Of a stretch of DNA of 64,000 nt, positions 52,860 to 61,431 are shown piece after piece (the stretch's first letter is position 1; each line of letters begins with the position of its first letter). The stretch spans positions 17,716-81,715 of the forward strand of contig JBAWAP010000384.1 of NCBI GenBank assembly GCA_049589355.1, in the 5' to 3' direction. The notes below the pieces were generated by a model. That model searched no databases and was not told where the DNA came from. It saw only the letters and a list, made by a program, of their open reading frames with translations. Source of the stretch: JBAWAP01 sp049589355 (GTDB taxonomy: Bacteria; Chloroflexota; Anaerolineae; VGOG01). A program made the translations under genes and the position numbers.

Positions 52860-53651
52860 ATGTTTCGGCGCAAAAATCGAAAGAGAAAGAAGGTCGGTCT
52901 GGCTCTGGGCGGGGGCTCGGTGAGGGGAGCCGCTCACCTGGGCGTGCTGGAGGTTCTGGAGCGGGAGGGCATTCGGCCTGACTACGTGGCCGGCGTTAGC
53001 GCGGGATCGGCGGTGGGGGCTGTGTACTGCGCGGGGTTAGATTTGGACGAGATAACGCGCCTGGCATTGGGCCTCCAGTGGAGAAAGCTGGGCCGGGTCA
53101 CCCGCCCTCGTCTGGGTTTCCTCGACGGGAATCGGCTAGAAACATATCTGGATGAGATCATCGGTGGTCTTAAGTTCGAGGAGCTGAAGATACCCCTGGC
53201 CACCGTGGCTGTGGACATCGTGCGCGGGGAGCTCGTGGTGCTCAAAGAGGGTCCAGTGGCCCCGGCCGTGCGGGCCAGTTGCGCCTTGCCGGGTGTCTTC
53301 ACGCCGGTAGAGAGGGGAGAGCAAATACTGGTAGATGGGGGAGTGCTAAACAACCTGCCTGTCTCCGTCGTGCGGGACATGGGAGCCGACTACGTCATCG
53401 CCGTGGATTTGCTTCCCCCTACCATCTGGGGAGCCAGGCCCCAGAATCTCTTCGAGATGTTCTACGTGTCCTTCTACACCTTATTGCGCGCCGCTCACAG
53501 CGAGGCCCCAGGGGCCGATTGTCTGATCGTCCCGGCCATTGGCCGATTCAATTGGGTGGACTTCTCCCAGGTTGGTGCCTTGATCGAGAAGGGGCGCCAG
53601 GCGGCTGAGGCCAGGATCGAGCAAATCAAAAAAGATCTGGAATCCTACTGA
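52860..53651 (+). CDS. patatin-like phospholipase
   Basis: This 263-residue protein has the patatin fold: GLALGGGSVRGAAHLGVLEV (oxyanion loop), GVSAGSAVGAVYCAGLDLDE containing the nucleophile G-x-S-x-G, and QILVDGGVLNNLPVSVVRD with the catalytic D-G-G. It belongs to the bacterial YchK/RssA-like group of Ser-Asp dyad lipases. No signal peptide is present; it is probably cytoplasmic or membrane-associated. It starts 9 bases after rnhB. Confidence 0.92.
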   Translation: MFRRKNRKRKKVGLALGGGSVRGAAHLGVLEVLEREGIRPDYVAGVSAGSAVGAVYCAGLDLDEITRLALGLQWRKLGRVTRPRLGFLDGNRLETYLDEIIGGLKFEELKIPLATVAVDIVRGELVVLKEGPVAPAVRASCALPGVFTPVERGEQILVDGGVLNNLPVSVVRDMGADYVIAVDLLPPTIWGARPQNLFEMFYVSFYTLLRAAHSEAPGADCLIVPAIGRFNWVDFSQVGALIEKGRQAAEARIEQIKKDLESY

Positions 53652-53821
53652 TGATTACCCACGTCTAATGTAGCGCCATCCATCATCAACCTCTCTTGTT
53701 CCTCTGGTGCGGCCTACAGCTTTTCCAGGTAGCGATCGGGCTTCGTGTATGGGGTGCAGTCAGGGGTTTCGGGCAAAGCCCGCTCGTAGGGAATGACGGC
53801 GGTCATGGTTGGTTCTCCTGC

Positions 53822-53850
53822 TTGTCAATTTTCGCAGAATGTGGTATAAT
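53822..53850 (+). promoter_or_regulatory. strong promoter of a structured RNA
   Basis: TTGTCA (53822-53827) and TATAAT (53845-53850) are separated by 17 bases. No open reading frame starts in the following 100 bases on this strand. Confidence 0.8.
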
Positions 53851-53856
53851 ACAATC

Positions 53857-53955
53857 AGACAAAGCTGGGTGGCCAGGCGATCCCCCGTATTCACCCGGGG
53901 GCGGGACCTGGCTGCGAGGGCCACACGACAGGCCTGCCCCGGCTTTGTTGCTTTT
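53857..53955 (+). ncRNA. putative small structured RNA of unknown class
   Basis: Starting about 7 bases after the -10 box, the transcript can form a closing stem ACAAAGCTGGG / CCCCGGCTTTGT (53859-53869 with 53938-53948). Inside are a CCAGG/CCTGG stem and a CCCCCG/CGGGGG hairpin, plus a GTGGCC/GGCCAC alternative pairing. The 3' side runs into TTGTTGCTTTT, terminator-like. The signature loop of 4.5S/SRP RNA is absent, and it does not match tmRNA, RNase P or 6S as far as can be judged by eye. Confidence 0.55.
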
Positions 53956-54229
53956 AGCATGCCGCCAAGAGTTGCTGTACATTAATCCGTTGGTCCGGCT
54001 CTCGAGTTCCCCGAAATGTTGACAAGGCTACATCGTGTGCCCGTGCGCCTTTCCCAATCTGGCCAAAGGTGACTTGCCAATTGGCCAAATCGGGCCGCTC
54101 TTCCCGCAGATGCCGCAGCAGGTGCTCCTTGATGGTCGCTTCCCACCCATCGTATTCAAGATCAATCGTGATCAGTTCCAGTGCAGCTATGTGTGGTTTA
54201 AGGAGCAGAACAAGTCCCGCGTATATCAT
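53954..54229 (-). CDS. hypothetical protein, 91 residues
   Basis: The frame starts MIYAGLVLLLKPHIAALELI and contains WEATIKEHLLRHLREERPDL, ending DQRINVQQLLAAC. It may be an RNase-H-like or nuclease-associated small protein, but no family is recognised. Its 3' end abuts the structured RNA on the other strand. The 10 codons upstream of the chosen ATG are part of a hairpin repeat and are excluded. Confidence 0.5.
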   Translation of the reverse strand: MIYAGLVLLLKPHIAALELITIDLEYDGWEATIKEHLLRHLREERPDLANWQVTFGQIGKGARAHDVALSTFRGTREPDQRINVQQLLAAC

Positions 54230-54251
54230 GTTTCGACTCGTTTGGCAACGA

Positions 54252-54285
54252 AAAGCCACCTGTGCAGTTGACGCAGGTGGCTTTT
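54252..54285. terminator. bidirectional hairpin, repeated near 62650
   Basis: AAAAGCCACCTG and CAGGTGGCTTTT flank an 11-base loop, giving A-run and T-run on both sides. It can terminate in both directions. The neighbouring bases to about 54365 recur, in a different order, at 62530-62690. Confidence 0.7.
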
Positions 54286-54384
54286 ATACTATTCTCGCCA
54301 GGCTGTCGCCGCAGTCTGGCCGTTCCCCGATGGTTGGTCTCAAACCAGTCGAGGGTTTGGCCTTCCGATTGCTGATTCTATCAA

Positions 54385-54753
54385 TCACATCACCCTCCTG
54401 AACACATCGCCTGCACTACACCTGAAAGTGTAGCGCCACCTGCCATCAACCCCTGCCACGCTCAACAGCTCAAACTTGCCAGCCTCATGCATGGCGGTGG
54501 CCAGCAAGAACTGGAAAGCCTCTTGGACTTCGGGAGGTTGGGCGTCGAGGAGGAAGGCGAAGGTTATGAGTTTGTCTACATCGGTGTTTGCGTTGCTTTC
54601 CATTACCGGAATCCTTCCCACAGTCTTCAGAGGTTCACCGCGTCTGACACGGCCAGGCTGACGATGATCACGGCCCACCGTCTGAAGTCGGTTGATAGGT
54701 CTTGGTGTCTCCTCGACGCGGATGATCGCGCCCTTGATGATCTCATCGCTCAT
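54385..54753 (-). CDS. hypothetical protein, 122 residues
   Basis: The C-terminal half reads SNANTDVDKLITFAFLLDAQ, then EVQEAFQFLLATAMHEAGKF and VDGRWRYTFRCSAGDVFRRV. The NTD[VI]DKL motif recurs at the start of the TPR-like protein at 60757. The first 50 residues are Arg-rich and may be non-native. It starts inside the end of the upstream membrane protein gene. Function unknown. Confidence 0.5.
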   Translation of the reverse strand: MSDEIIKGAIIRVEETPRPINRLQTVGRDHRQPGRVRRGEPLKTVGRIPVMESNANTDVDKLITFAFLLDAQPPEVQEAFQFLLATAMHEAGKFELLSVAGVDGRWRYTFRCSAGDVFRRVM

Positions 54754-55075
54754 CGGTTTTCGTCTCCTTGAGTGCGTCCTTTAGGCTTGCAAAGAGAGTA
54801 TATACACCAGAGCCAATGGTGTCCACTCGTCCACTAGCTTCTTGGACTGTGCTGACCTTGCCCTGTTCGCAATCGCTTTTCAGCTTGCTGAGCTGGTTTG
54901 ATATGCCCCCGGCATCGTCGACCCATACCTTTGCTTTGCTTATGAAGTCACGGGTTCTTTGACGCTCTTTTTTGGCTCTTTGACGCTCTTGCCTTGCCCA
55001 AACAAAGGTAACAATGTCCAATGGTACTGAAATGACCCCCACAATCGCCAAAACATCCTTGATGAACTCTGTCAT
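54743..55075 (-). CDS. small membrane-anchored coiled-coil protein
   Basis: The ATG at 55075 has GGAGG close upstream. The 110-residue product has one N-terminal membrane helix (FIKDVLAIVGVISVPLDIVT) followed by a highly charged helix RQERQRAKKERQRTRDF, and a second helix about SNQLSKLKSDCEQGKV. No family is recognised. It overlaps the following gene by 11 bases. Confidence 0.6.
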   Translation of the reverse strand: MTEFIKDVLAIVGVISVPLDIVTFVWARQERQRAKKERQRTRDFISKAKVWVDDAGGISNQLSKLKSDCEQGKVSTVQEASGRVDTIGSGVYTLFASLKDALKETKTDER

Positions 55076-55119
55076 TGTGACCTCCAATCAATCTCTCTAG
55101 GTCTCAATTCGAGACCGTC

Positions 55120-55263
55120 TCAATAAACATAACAGGTTACACTAATCCCAATTACTGGACGCTGGGCCACGTTCAGGCGTAGGAAAGCAGCGAAGGTATC
55201 CAGGATGTCCGCCGTCGCCAGCTCCGCCCGTTCGGTTATGATCATCGCCGTCGTTTCAGTCAT
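55120..55263 (-). CDS. possible small protein, 47 residues
   Basis: A frame MTETTAMIITERAELATADI, then LDTFAAFLRLNVAQRPVIG, overlaps the end of the upstream gene by 8 bases. It could be a coupled small gene. There is no independent ribosome binding site, so it is tentative. Confidence 0.3.
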   Translation of the reverse strand: MTETTAMIITERAELATADILDTFAAFLRLNVAQRPVIGISVTCYVY

Positions 55264-55735
55264 CGCTCTCTATCTCCAGCCTTACAAATTCCAGCGCGTC
55301 TTCGTAGGCTTGGCGATACTCTGGGTTGTACATCCCGCCACCGCCATAGCGCCAGGCGATAGGGAGACCTCCGGGCTCATATGTATTTGTCTGCCTCGGT
55401 GCCTCCGCCCGCGCTTGGCTCCGGTCAAAGCGCAGCCCTGGAAAGTAAAACTTGGCTGGAGGATCGTAAAACGTTGGATCTATGATCTCGCCGTCAAGCT
55501 CCAGCCAACCATGTTCGTCAATCGAACTATCAGGGTTAATGATCCAGCCCTCCACGTACAGTGCACCCTCTGCCTCTGGCTCGTAAAGAGCAGCCCATGC
55601 ATTTCGCCAGCAGTGCCCGATCCTAGCATCCACAGCTTCGGCCAGCCGCGCCGACAACTCCTTATTGACGTTCATCGGTTTACCAGTTCTAGCCAAGGTT
55701 AGGTCGTGATTACTTTCCAGAATCATCATTCTCAT
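55256..55735 (-). CDS. hypothetical protein with a Cys-His-Asp arrangement
   Basis: This 159-residue protein contains RIGHCWRNAWAALYEP, ALYVEGWIINP, DEHGWLELDGEIIDPTFYDP in order. A Cys, then His-Gly-Trp, then Asp-Pro-Thr suggests a papain/transglutaminase-like catalytic triad, known from small phage and bacterial proteins. This is a structural inference only. It lies 9 bases downstream of the CAP-domain lipoprotein gene. Confidence 0.55.
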   Translation of the reverse strand: MRMMILESNHDLTLARTGKPMNVNKELSARLAEAVDARIGHCWRNAWAALYEPEAEGALYVEGWIINPDSSIDEHGWLELDGEIIDPTFYDPPAKFYFPGLRFDRSQARAEAPRQTNTYEPGGLPIAWRYGGGGMYNPEYRQAYEDALEFVRLEIESDD

Positions 55736-55744
55736 AAGCCATCG

Positions 55745-57175
55745 TCACCATCTGCATATCTCTCTAAACCCCTCTCCATCTTTCATGTCTTTGGGGTCTT
55801 GACAGAGGAGTTGTACTAGTATCTTGCCAGTTTCTCTCTCGACTTGGCAATCTGCTACCCCTATACCTACGTCAGTGAAATCAGTCCAGAGCATAGCAGG
55901 GCCGTGGTACTCCGAAAGCAATAATCCTTGATGGCATTCATAAACCGTTTTGGAACGACCGATGTTCTCAGCGATTTGGCAACATTGAATACCCGTCCCT
56001 TCAAGCATGTCCTCTATGTAACCATAGGTCGGTGTTTCGTGGCTTATGTGCTCTTGTCCAACAAGGTCCTTTGCCCTGAGATCAGCAAGGCGTGATAGTT
56101 CAGGATGAAGTGTAAGAGGCGGTGTGTCGTTTTCTTCTCTAGCGTTATTGAGTAACTCGAAAGCCTGCTCGACATCCCCCGTCTTGTTAGATGGCTCGGT
56201 TGACCAATCTAGAGCTCCTGACATTGTCAAGAAAGTAGTCGTAGCTTTATACTTACCCTCGCCATAAGTAAAGATAAGTTCAAAGCTCATCCTGGGCGTT
56301 CCACTTTCCGTCCAAGAGCAACTGGCATGAGCTATCCCTTTCTCGTATTCCGACCACCCTGCGAAACAGTGGTAATTATTGGCGTCAACAAGACGTCCCT
56401 CTACTGGGACATCGCTGACGATTTGGCCATTTACGGCGATTTGGCCTTGTATTGCTAGGCTTTGGTACTGGCTGTGGTAGTCGAGGTGAGCTGGCCAAGC
56501 TCTCACAGATACTTGGGGAATCGGTGTTGCTGTCGGAACCACAGTAGGCGGGATCGCTGTAGAAGTAGGTGGGATAGGTATGGGAGTGGGTGGAACGGGT
56601 CTAGGAGTTGTCTTCACAGGTTGTGGTGTTCGAGTAGCTTCCACAGGCACCAGGTCAGGCAGCGGCCTGGGCGTCTCACCAGCCAACGCCGCTAACTCCA
56701 CCACGGCCTCTCCTCTGTCGGGATTGACTTCCAGGGCGCGGGTGAACTCCATCTTCGCTTCCTCCAGCCTGCCCTCGGCGGCGAGGTCGCGCCCATAGTT
56801 GACGTGGGCTGCGTACAGCTTCTGCACCATGTCATCGTAGCCAGGGCTGATGGCCAGTATCTGCTCGATGATCCCTATGACCTTTTCCCAGTCTTTCGCC
56901 GCCCACGGCTCGTGCAAGCTCTGTACCAACTGCTCTTCCAAAGCCAGCGTCGGCACCGGTGTCGCTGTCGGTAGGCTAGAGGTTGGCGTAGCAGGGGGCT
57001 TTGGCGTGTTGGTGGGCATAGGTGTTGACGTGAGCGGCCTGGGTGTTGGCGTTGGGAGGGGTGTCCGCGTTGGCAGCAATGGGGGCGTGTTGGTAGGCGC
57101 CGGCGTCGGCGTCTGTGTTGAGCTGCAAGCAACAAGAACCAACCCCAAGAGTAATAAAACTAATCTCTTCACCAT
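55745..57175 (-). CDS. lipoprotein with TPR and CAP (SCP-like) domains
   Basis: The start at 57175 (GGGGG upstream) yields a lipoprotein signal VKRLVLLLLGLVLVACSSTQ with lipobox LVAC. A TP-rich linker follows (about residues 20-80), then a TPR-like region (VIGIIEQILAISPGYDDMVQ, EAKMEFTRALEVNPDRGEA), a second PT-rich linker, a beta domain, and a C-terminal CAP domain: AFELLNNAREENDTPPLTLH, HISHETPTYGYIEDMLEGTG, AENIGRSKTVYECHQGLL. CAP domains act extracellularly, often in adhesion or defence. 476 residues; probably anchored to the cell surface. Confidence 0.82.
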   Translation of the reverse strand: MVKRLVLLLLGLVLVACSSTQTPTPAPTNTPPLLPTRTPLPTPTPRPLTSTPMPTNTPKPPATPTSSLPTATPVPTLALEEQLVQSLHEPWAAKDWEKVIGIIEQILAISPGYDDMVQKLYAAHVNYGRDLAAEGRLEEAKMEFTRALEVNPDRGEAVVELAALAGETPRPLPDLVPVEATRTPQPVKTTPRPVPPTPIPIPPTSTAIPPTVVPTATPIPQVSVRAWPAHLDYHSQYQSLAIQGQIAVNGQIVSDVPVEGRLVDANNYHCFAGWSEYEKGIAHASCSWTESGTPRMSFELIFTYGEGKYKATTTFLTMSGALDWSTEPSNKTGDVEQAFELLNNAREENDTPPLTLHPELSRLADLRAKDLVGQEHISHETPTYGYIEDMLEGTGIQCCQIAENIGRSKTVYECHQGLLLSEYHGPAMLWTDFTDVGIGVADCQVERETGKILVQLLCQDPKDMKDGEGFREICRW

Positions 57176-57280
57176 GCTTTTCCCCCTTGTTCTGCTCAGT
57201 TGGACCTTTTCACCCTCCACCCCAGCCCCCTAGGCCGCCCGCATCGGTTTGGCAGTCACCCCTGTCTCCCCACAAAGGGC

Positions 57281-58405
57281 CTACCACTGCCACTTCAAGT
57301 TGTGGGCAACACCCTCGAACCTCTTAACTTGTTTCCAGACTTCTGGTGAAACATCGCACGAAGAACCAGCTCGAAATCCCACTCTGTCTCCTGACGCGAG
57401 AGTCGTTGAGAGATGTGTATCTAATACGTCGAGGAGATTGTTGTTTTCGTCATAGAGTGCTACTGCGACATGGATCTCCCCTGCACTTTCCCCGGAGGTG
57501 TTCACCACCTCACCGAGGACGTCGTACCCTATGAAACCTTCCTCTCCAGAGAAGTTTTCAACTGTTAATAGCTGAGGTTCTTCATCAGTGAGGAAGTAAT
57601 CGAAGTTGACCTTAAGCTCTCCGACCCTACTCGGTTCCAGATTTCCCAGATCTTCCATCGCTTCTGCGTTAGCGTAGGCTGCTTCTCTCGCCCTTATGAT
57701 CCGTGGGACAATCCACCACGCAGGGAGGACTTCCAGTACCTTGCCATTGACATCGTAGACGGTGAAAGTAATGTCACTTAGCCAAACCGTGCGGGTCCCC
57801 TTGTTTCTGATCACAACTGCTGCACGTACACATGTCTTGCCGTAAATGCTCCAGGCATACCGTACCTTCTTTACCTCGAAAGCAGGCTTGGCCGCCAAGA
57901 TAGGTGTTGGTGTCGGTGTAGGCTTTGGTATTGACCACTTTTCAGCCACCACCTCTATCGGCCCGTGTAGAGTGGTAGTGCCATCCAATTCCACGTCCTC
58001 CAGTTTGTAATAGTAGGTGTGACCAACCACTACGTTGGTGTCGGTGTAGGAGTACTTGCCCCCCAGGAGCGAATCTGATCCGCCGGGGATGAGGGTTGTG
58101 TTCAGTTTCACATAGGGGCCATCGGGGCTTTCGCTGCGGTAGAGATTGAAGCCTGCCAGATCAACCTCGGCCTCCGTCGTCCACTCTACAATCACCACGC
58201 TAGCACCATGAGTAGGTTCCTGAGCCTCGGCGGAGATTGGAGTAGGGGTTGCGGCCAACGACAACCAGTTCTCTAGCCCCTTTGGGGTAATGCCGACACT
58301 CATAGCCCATGCCATGGTCAAAACCACCGCCGACGCGACAATGGCTGCGAGAGCGTACACACCTTTACCCTTTGGCTGGTTTTGGCTCTCCTTCCGACCT
58401 AGCAT
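57281..58405 (-). CDS. membrane-anchored protein with fibronectin-like and FxLYD-type domains
   Basis: A basic N-terminus and one membrane helix (GVYALAAIVASAVVLTMAWA) are followed by a Fn3-like domain (TTEAEVDLAGFNLYRSESPD to TYYYKLEDVELDG). A TPTPT linker and an FxLYD-like beta domain (FIGYDVLGEVVNTSGESAG, VALYDENNNLLDV) complete the protein. About 374 residues. The insertion sequence ends only about 18 bases upstream of the ATG, which has no clear ribosome binding site. The native start or promoter was probably cut off. Confidence 0.7.
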   Translation of the reverse strand: MLGRKESQNQPKGKGVYALAAIVASAVVLTMAWAMSVGITPKGLENWLSLAATPTPISAEAQEPTHGASVVIVEWTTEAEVDLAGFNLYRSESPDGPYVKLNTTLIPGGSDSLLGGKYSYTDTNVVVGHTYYYKLEDVELDGTTTLHGPIEVVAEKWSIPKPTPTPTPILAAKPAFEVKKVRYAWSIYGKTCVRAAVVIRNKGTRTVWLSDITFTVYDVNGKVLEVLPAWWIVPRIIRAREAAYANAEAMEDLGNLEPSRVGELKVNFDYFLTDEEPQLLTVENFSGEEGFIGYDVLGEVVNTSGESAGEIHVAVALYDENNNLLDVLDTHLSTTLASGDRVGFRAGSSCDVSPEVWKQVKRFEGVAHNLKWQW

Positions 58406-58443
58406 GAGGTTTGAACAGCACCTTAACAACCGCATAACTGGAA

Positions 58444-60651
58444 TCACGGCCCTCGGGCCACGTGGATGCGCAACAGACGGCCGTCTCGCCAGCACAGGTT
58501 GGCCTCATTGAAGCGCCGACAGGTGGCCTCCATCGCTCGTTGCTGGTCGGCATAACGATAGGGGTCCAGCCTCACTTCGATGCGATTGGCATACCAGGTG
58601 ACCCGCCCAGGCTTGCGATAGATCAACCGCGTCGCCATGCCCAATTCCAGCCGTTGCCACTCCGGCGCGAAGTAATGCTCGCAGGCCCAGTCGTGCAGGC
58701 TGGCCAGGAGCACCTGCAAATCCAGCATGATCTGGTCCTTCTCCAGGTGGCGCTCCCGACACAGCGTTGCGGTGTCGATGGCATCCCGAGCTGCCTCCCG
58801 TTCGGCCAGTTGGCCACGCAGTTGACTCCGTTGTTCCCGATGTCGGCACAGGCGCTCTATCAATCGCCGCCGTCGTCGCTGGAAGCGCGTCGTCAGCCCC
58901 TCTAACCAGCCTTCCTCCCGCGCCAGGCGCTGCTCCCAGCGGCGGGTCCGCTTCCCAGCCTGCTCCCGCTCCACCAGTCCCGCCCGCCGGACCTCGATGG
59001 CCGCTTGTTGAGTGGCTCGTTCCTGACGATAGGTCTGCTTGAGCTCCTTGAGCTGCACCCACAGGTTGGCGATGGCTTCCTCTTGTTCGGCCAACTGGCT
59101 CTGGGTTACCTCCACCTTGGCCTGGGCTTCTTCCCACTGCCGCTGACGGGTGCGGTTGGGAACCAGATCGTAGGTGTACCCCACGTTGACATTGAGGTTG
59201 GCCCCATCCACCATCTCGCGGATGCGCTGTTCTTGGTGCTGCCAGCGCTGGCGGAAGGTAGCTGGCACCTCGGCCGCCGAGATGGAGGCCGCTATCCGAC
59301 CAGCATAGACCCGCATCGGGTCGGTGCCTCCCACCAGGCGCATCAACACCAAGCGGCGGGGGTCTTCAGCCGCCTTCCGAGCATCAGACCAACCGGCATC
59401 TACCGCTTCGTGGTCCGGATCGCCCGCCACCGGTTGCCACGCCCCCTGAAGCTGAAGGGCGCTCAGACTCTGATCCCCCTGACGAGGCAGAACGCTGATG
59501 TAGTAGCGGTCGGCCTGGGCATAGCGTTGGGCCAGGGGCTGACCGCACCCTTCGCTGTCGAAGCTTGTCCTGAGCTTGCCGAAGGGATGTTGTAGGCGAT
59601 GGGACGCTCCAGCAGGGTGGCCAGTTCGGCCTCCAAGTCGACCAGCACGTGGCTCAGGTGGATATCTATGGCGTAGTTCCAACCGCCCAGGAGATGGCCG
59701 TCCGGACCGTTGATGATTAGTTGTTTGGTGCCGGGCATCACCCGTCCCCACATGGTGACGTGCCCCGAATGGGCAACCTCCTTGGTCCAGTGGGGCTTGA
59801 TGTGCCAGTCTGTGAAGATGAACAGGGGGTTGTCGCTGGGGTACCAGACCTGGCTGTAGCACTGGGCCAACTTCTCCGCCAACGGCTGTCCCATAGCCAA
59901 TCGAGTCAATTGTCCCAGAAAGTGCTCTAGGGTAAGGTACTTATAGGTGAAACCGTACAGCACCCGCAGTCCATCTCCCTGGTCATAGTACAGGTCTCGG
60001 GACCGGGTCAAGTTCAGGATGGGCAGGTAGAGTAGGTGGTCTAGTTTGTGCCACAGGGTCTCTGGCTCACTCACCACCACCCGCAGCGACGTCCCCGGGT
60101 AGGCCTCCTGATAGGCCTGACGGGCCGTCTCCAGGCAGTCTTCCACCACCTTGGTGATGCCCATCTCCTGCTTCCCTGCTTCCAGGGAAAAAAATCCCCG
60201 CGTTGTCCAGGAACTGGCTGGAGGCTTGGGGCGGTTCAGGCTCCCCTGCGGGGGCTGATCGGCTAGGAGGCCGGCCAGGAGGCCGCGTCAGTTCCACCTT
60301 GCGCAGCAGGTGATTGATGTGGCCAGCACTCAGCTCTATCCCAAACTGCTCCTTGACTTCGTCCACCAATCCCGGAGCGGTCAGCTCTTTATCCTGACGC
60401 TTGCGTTCGTAGAGCCATTCCCGCAGCGCGGAATGAGCCTTAATGGGATGGCCATAGCGTCCGTCGAGCAACGCTTCCCAGGTGCAGCCACCCGCCTGGT
60501 ATTTGGCCTGCAATTGGGCCAGACGTTTGGCGTCGACGGTCAGGTCTAACTCGGCATACACCTGCTCCAAGGGTTCGCCTTGCTTGATGCATTGCAGCAG
60601 TTGTTCTAGGCGCTTGGCTTTCTCGATAACAGCAGTCGGGTGATCTTCCAT
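58444..60651 (-). pseudogene. transposase, split by a T-run frameshift and a palindrome insertion
   Basis: The reading starts MEDHPTAVIEKAKRLEQLLQ at 60651 (AGAGG upstream), with an N-terminal HTH-like part (ELSAGHINHLLRKVELTRPP). A 7-T run near 60190 shifts the frame by +1; the next part has MGITKVVEDCLETARQAYQE and FIFTDWHIKPHWTKEVAH with a probable DDE Asp. At 59548-59586 a 39-base palindrome shifts it again. The last part has DRYYISVLPRQGDQSLSALQ and a long coiled coil. The family was not identified. About 730 codons originally. Confidence 0.7.
59548..59586. repeat. 39-base dispersed palindrome inside the transposase gene
   Basis: CCCTTCGCTGTCGAAGCTTG and GAGCTTGCCGAAGGG form a near-perfect hairpin. 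The same hairpin is known as a common dispersed repeat that translates as FGKLRTSF or SASSGQA, as it does here. It disrupts the frame, so it entered after the IS. Confidence 0.75.
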
Positions 60652-60756
60652 AGGTACACCTCTTGTCATCATGGATTGCAAAATGACCCACAGTTTATCA
60701 CCCTTCGGTCTATAAGTCAAATTCCAGCTATGCAGTTGTTAATGAGCGGTCAAAGG

Positions 60757-61353
60757 TCATGCTAGGAGAGCCAAGATGCCTCCTACAACAAGGAGTGGAC
60801 CGGCGATGATATAACCCATAAAGATGGCGATGAATCCGCCTATGCCGCTTATCAACATTAGTATTCCAGCCGCTGTCGGCTTAGCTTTGGCTATTGCCCC
60901 TCCGACAATTCCCAGGAGGGAGAGGGGGATGGCTGCGCAACCCAAGCTTACGGCGGTTCGAGCTTCTTCTGCTCCGAATGCCGTTCCCAAGCCGCCGACA
61001 AATAGCGCGAAGAAAGCACCAGCAATGCCTGCGAGTCCACCGATGATTCCCAAAACCATTGCACCTGTTCTCAGGCCGCTTCCCTTCTCTTCTTTCTCTA
61101 GAATGCTCGATTTCGGTTCAGCCTTGTGTGGTGCTTCGACAAGTTTGTCTTGTATCGGCTCAACAGCTGCAGCCTCCTTGCGACTCAATCTCTCATAAAC
61201 CCGTGCAAGTCCCTTCATGGCTTCTCGGTTGTCGGCATCCAAAGCCAGCGCCTGCTCGAAGTAGTCACGCGCTTGGTCATACCAACCTTGTTCAAGCGCC
61301 ATCTGGCCGAATTCTATGAGTTTGTCTATGTCGGTGTTGGGGTTGTTTGGCAT
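60757..61353 (-). CDS. TPR-like protein with C-terminal membrane helices
   Basis: Residues 1-60 of this 198-residue protein form one or two TPR units (NTDIDKLIEFGQMALEQGWY, then ARDYFEQALALDADNREAMK). A charged spacer (residues 62-95) and three to four membrane helices follow (AMVLGIIGGLAGIAGAFFAL, CAAIPLSLLGIVGGAIAKAK, GILMLISGIGGFIAIFMGYI). The N-terminal NTDIDKLIEF is shared with the small protein at 54385. ATG at 61353 or GTG at 61371 could be used. Function unknown. Confidence 0.65.
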   Translation of the reverse strand: MPNNPNTDIDKLIEFGQMALEQGWYDQARDYFEQALALDADNREAMKGLARVYERLSRKEAAAVEPIQDKLVEAPHKAEPKSSILEKEEKGSGLRTGAMVLGIIGGLAGIAGAFFALFVGGLGTAFGAEEARTAVSLGCAAIPLSLLGIVGGAIAKAKPTAAGILMLISGIGGFIAIFMGYIIAGPLLVVGGILALLA

Positions 61354-61431
61354 TGTAAGACTCTGCTCCACTAGCCGAAGTCACGCCACCATCAGGGTAA
61401 CGGCCTCACTCCTACAATCCAGGCCGTCATC

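Larger units (their letters stand above)
58423..60742 (-). mobile_element. insertion sequence, degraded, with 22-bp terminal inverted repeats
   Basis: TTAACAACCGCATAACTGGA at 58423 and the complement of ATTCCAGCTATGCAGTTGTTAA at 60721-60742 are imperfect inverted repeats (20 of 22 match). They bound 2.3 kb holding a single large transposase-type gene in three frames. A clear target-site duplication could not be read. The element cuts the upstream region of the 57281..58405 gene. Confidence 0.75.

Noticed and set aside
53857..53955. The structured RNA as 4.5S/SRP RNA
   Set aside because: The conserved GGAAG..AGCA loop of SRP RNA is missing, so only an unknown class is reported.
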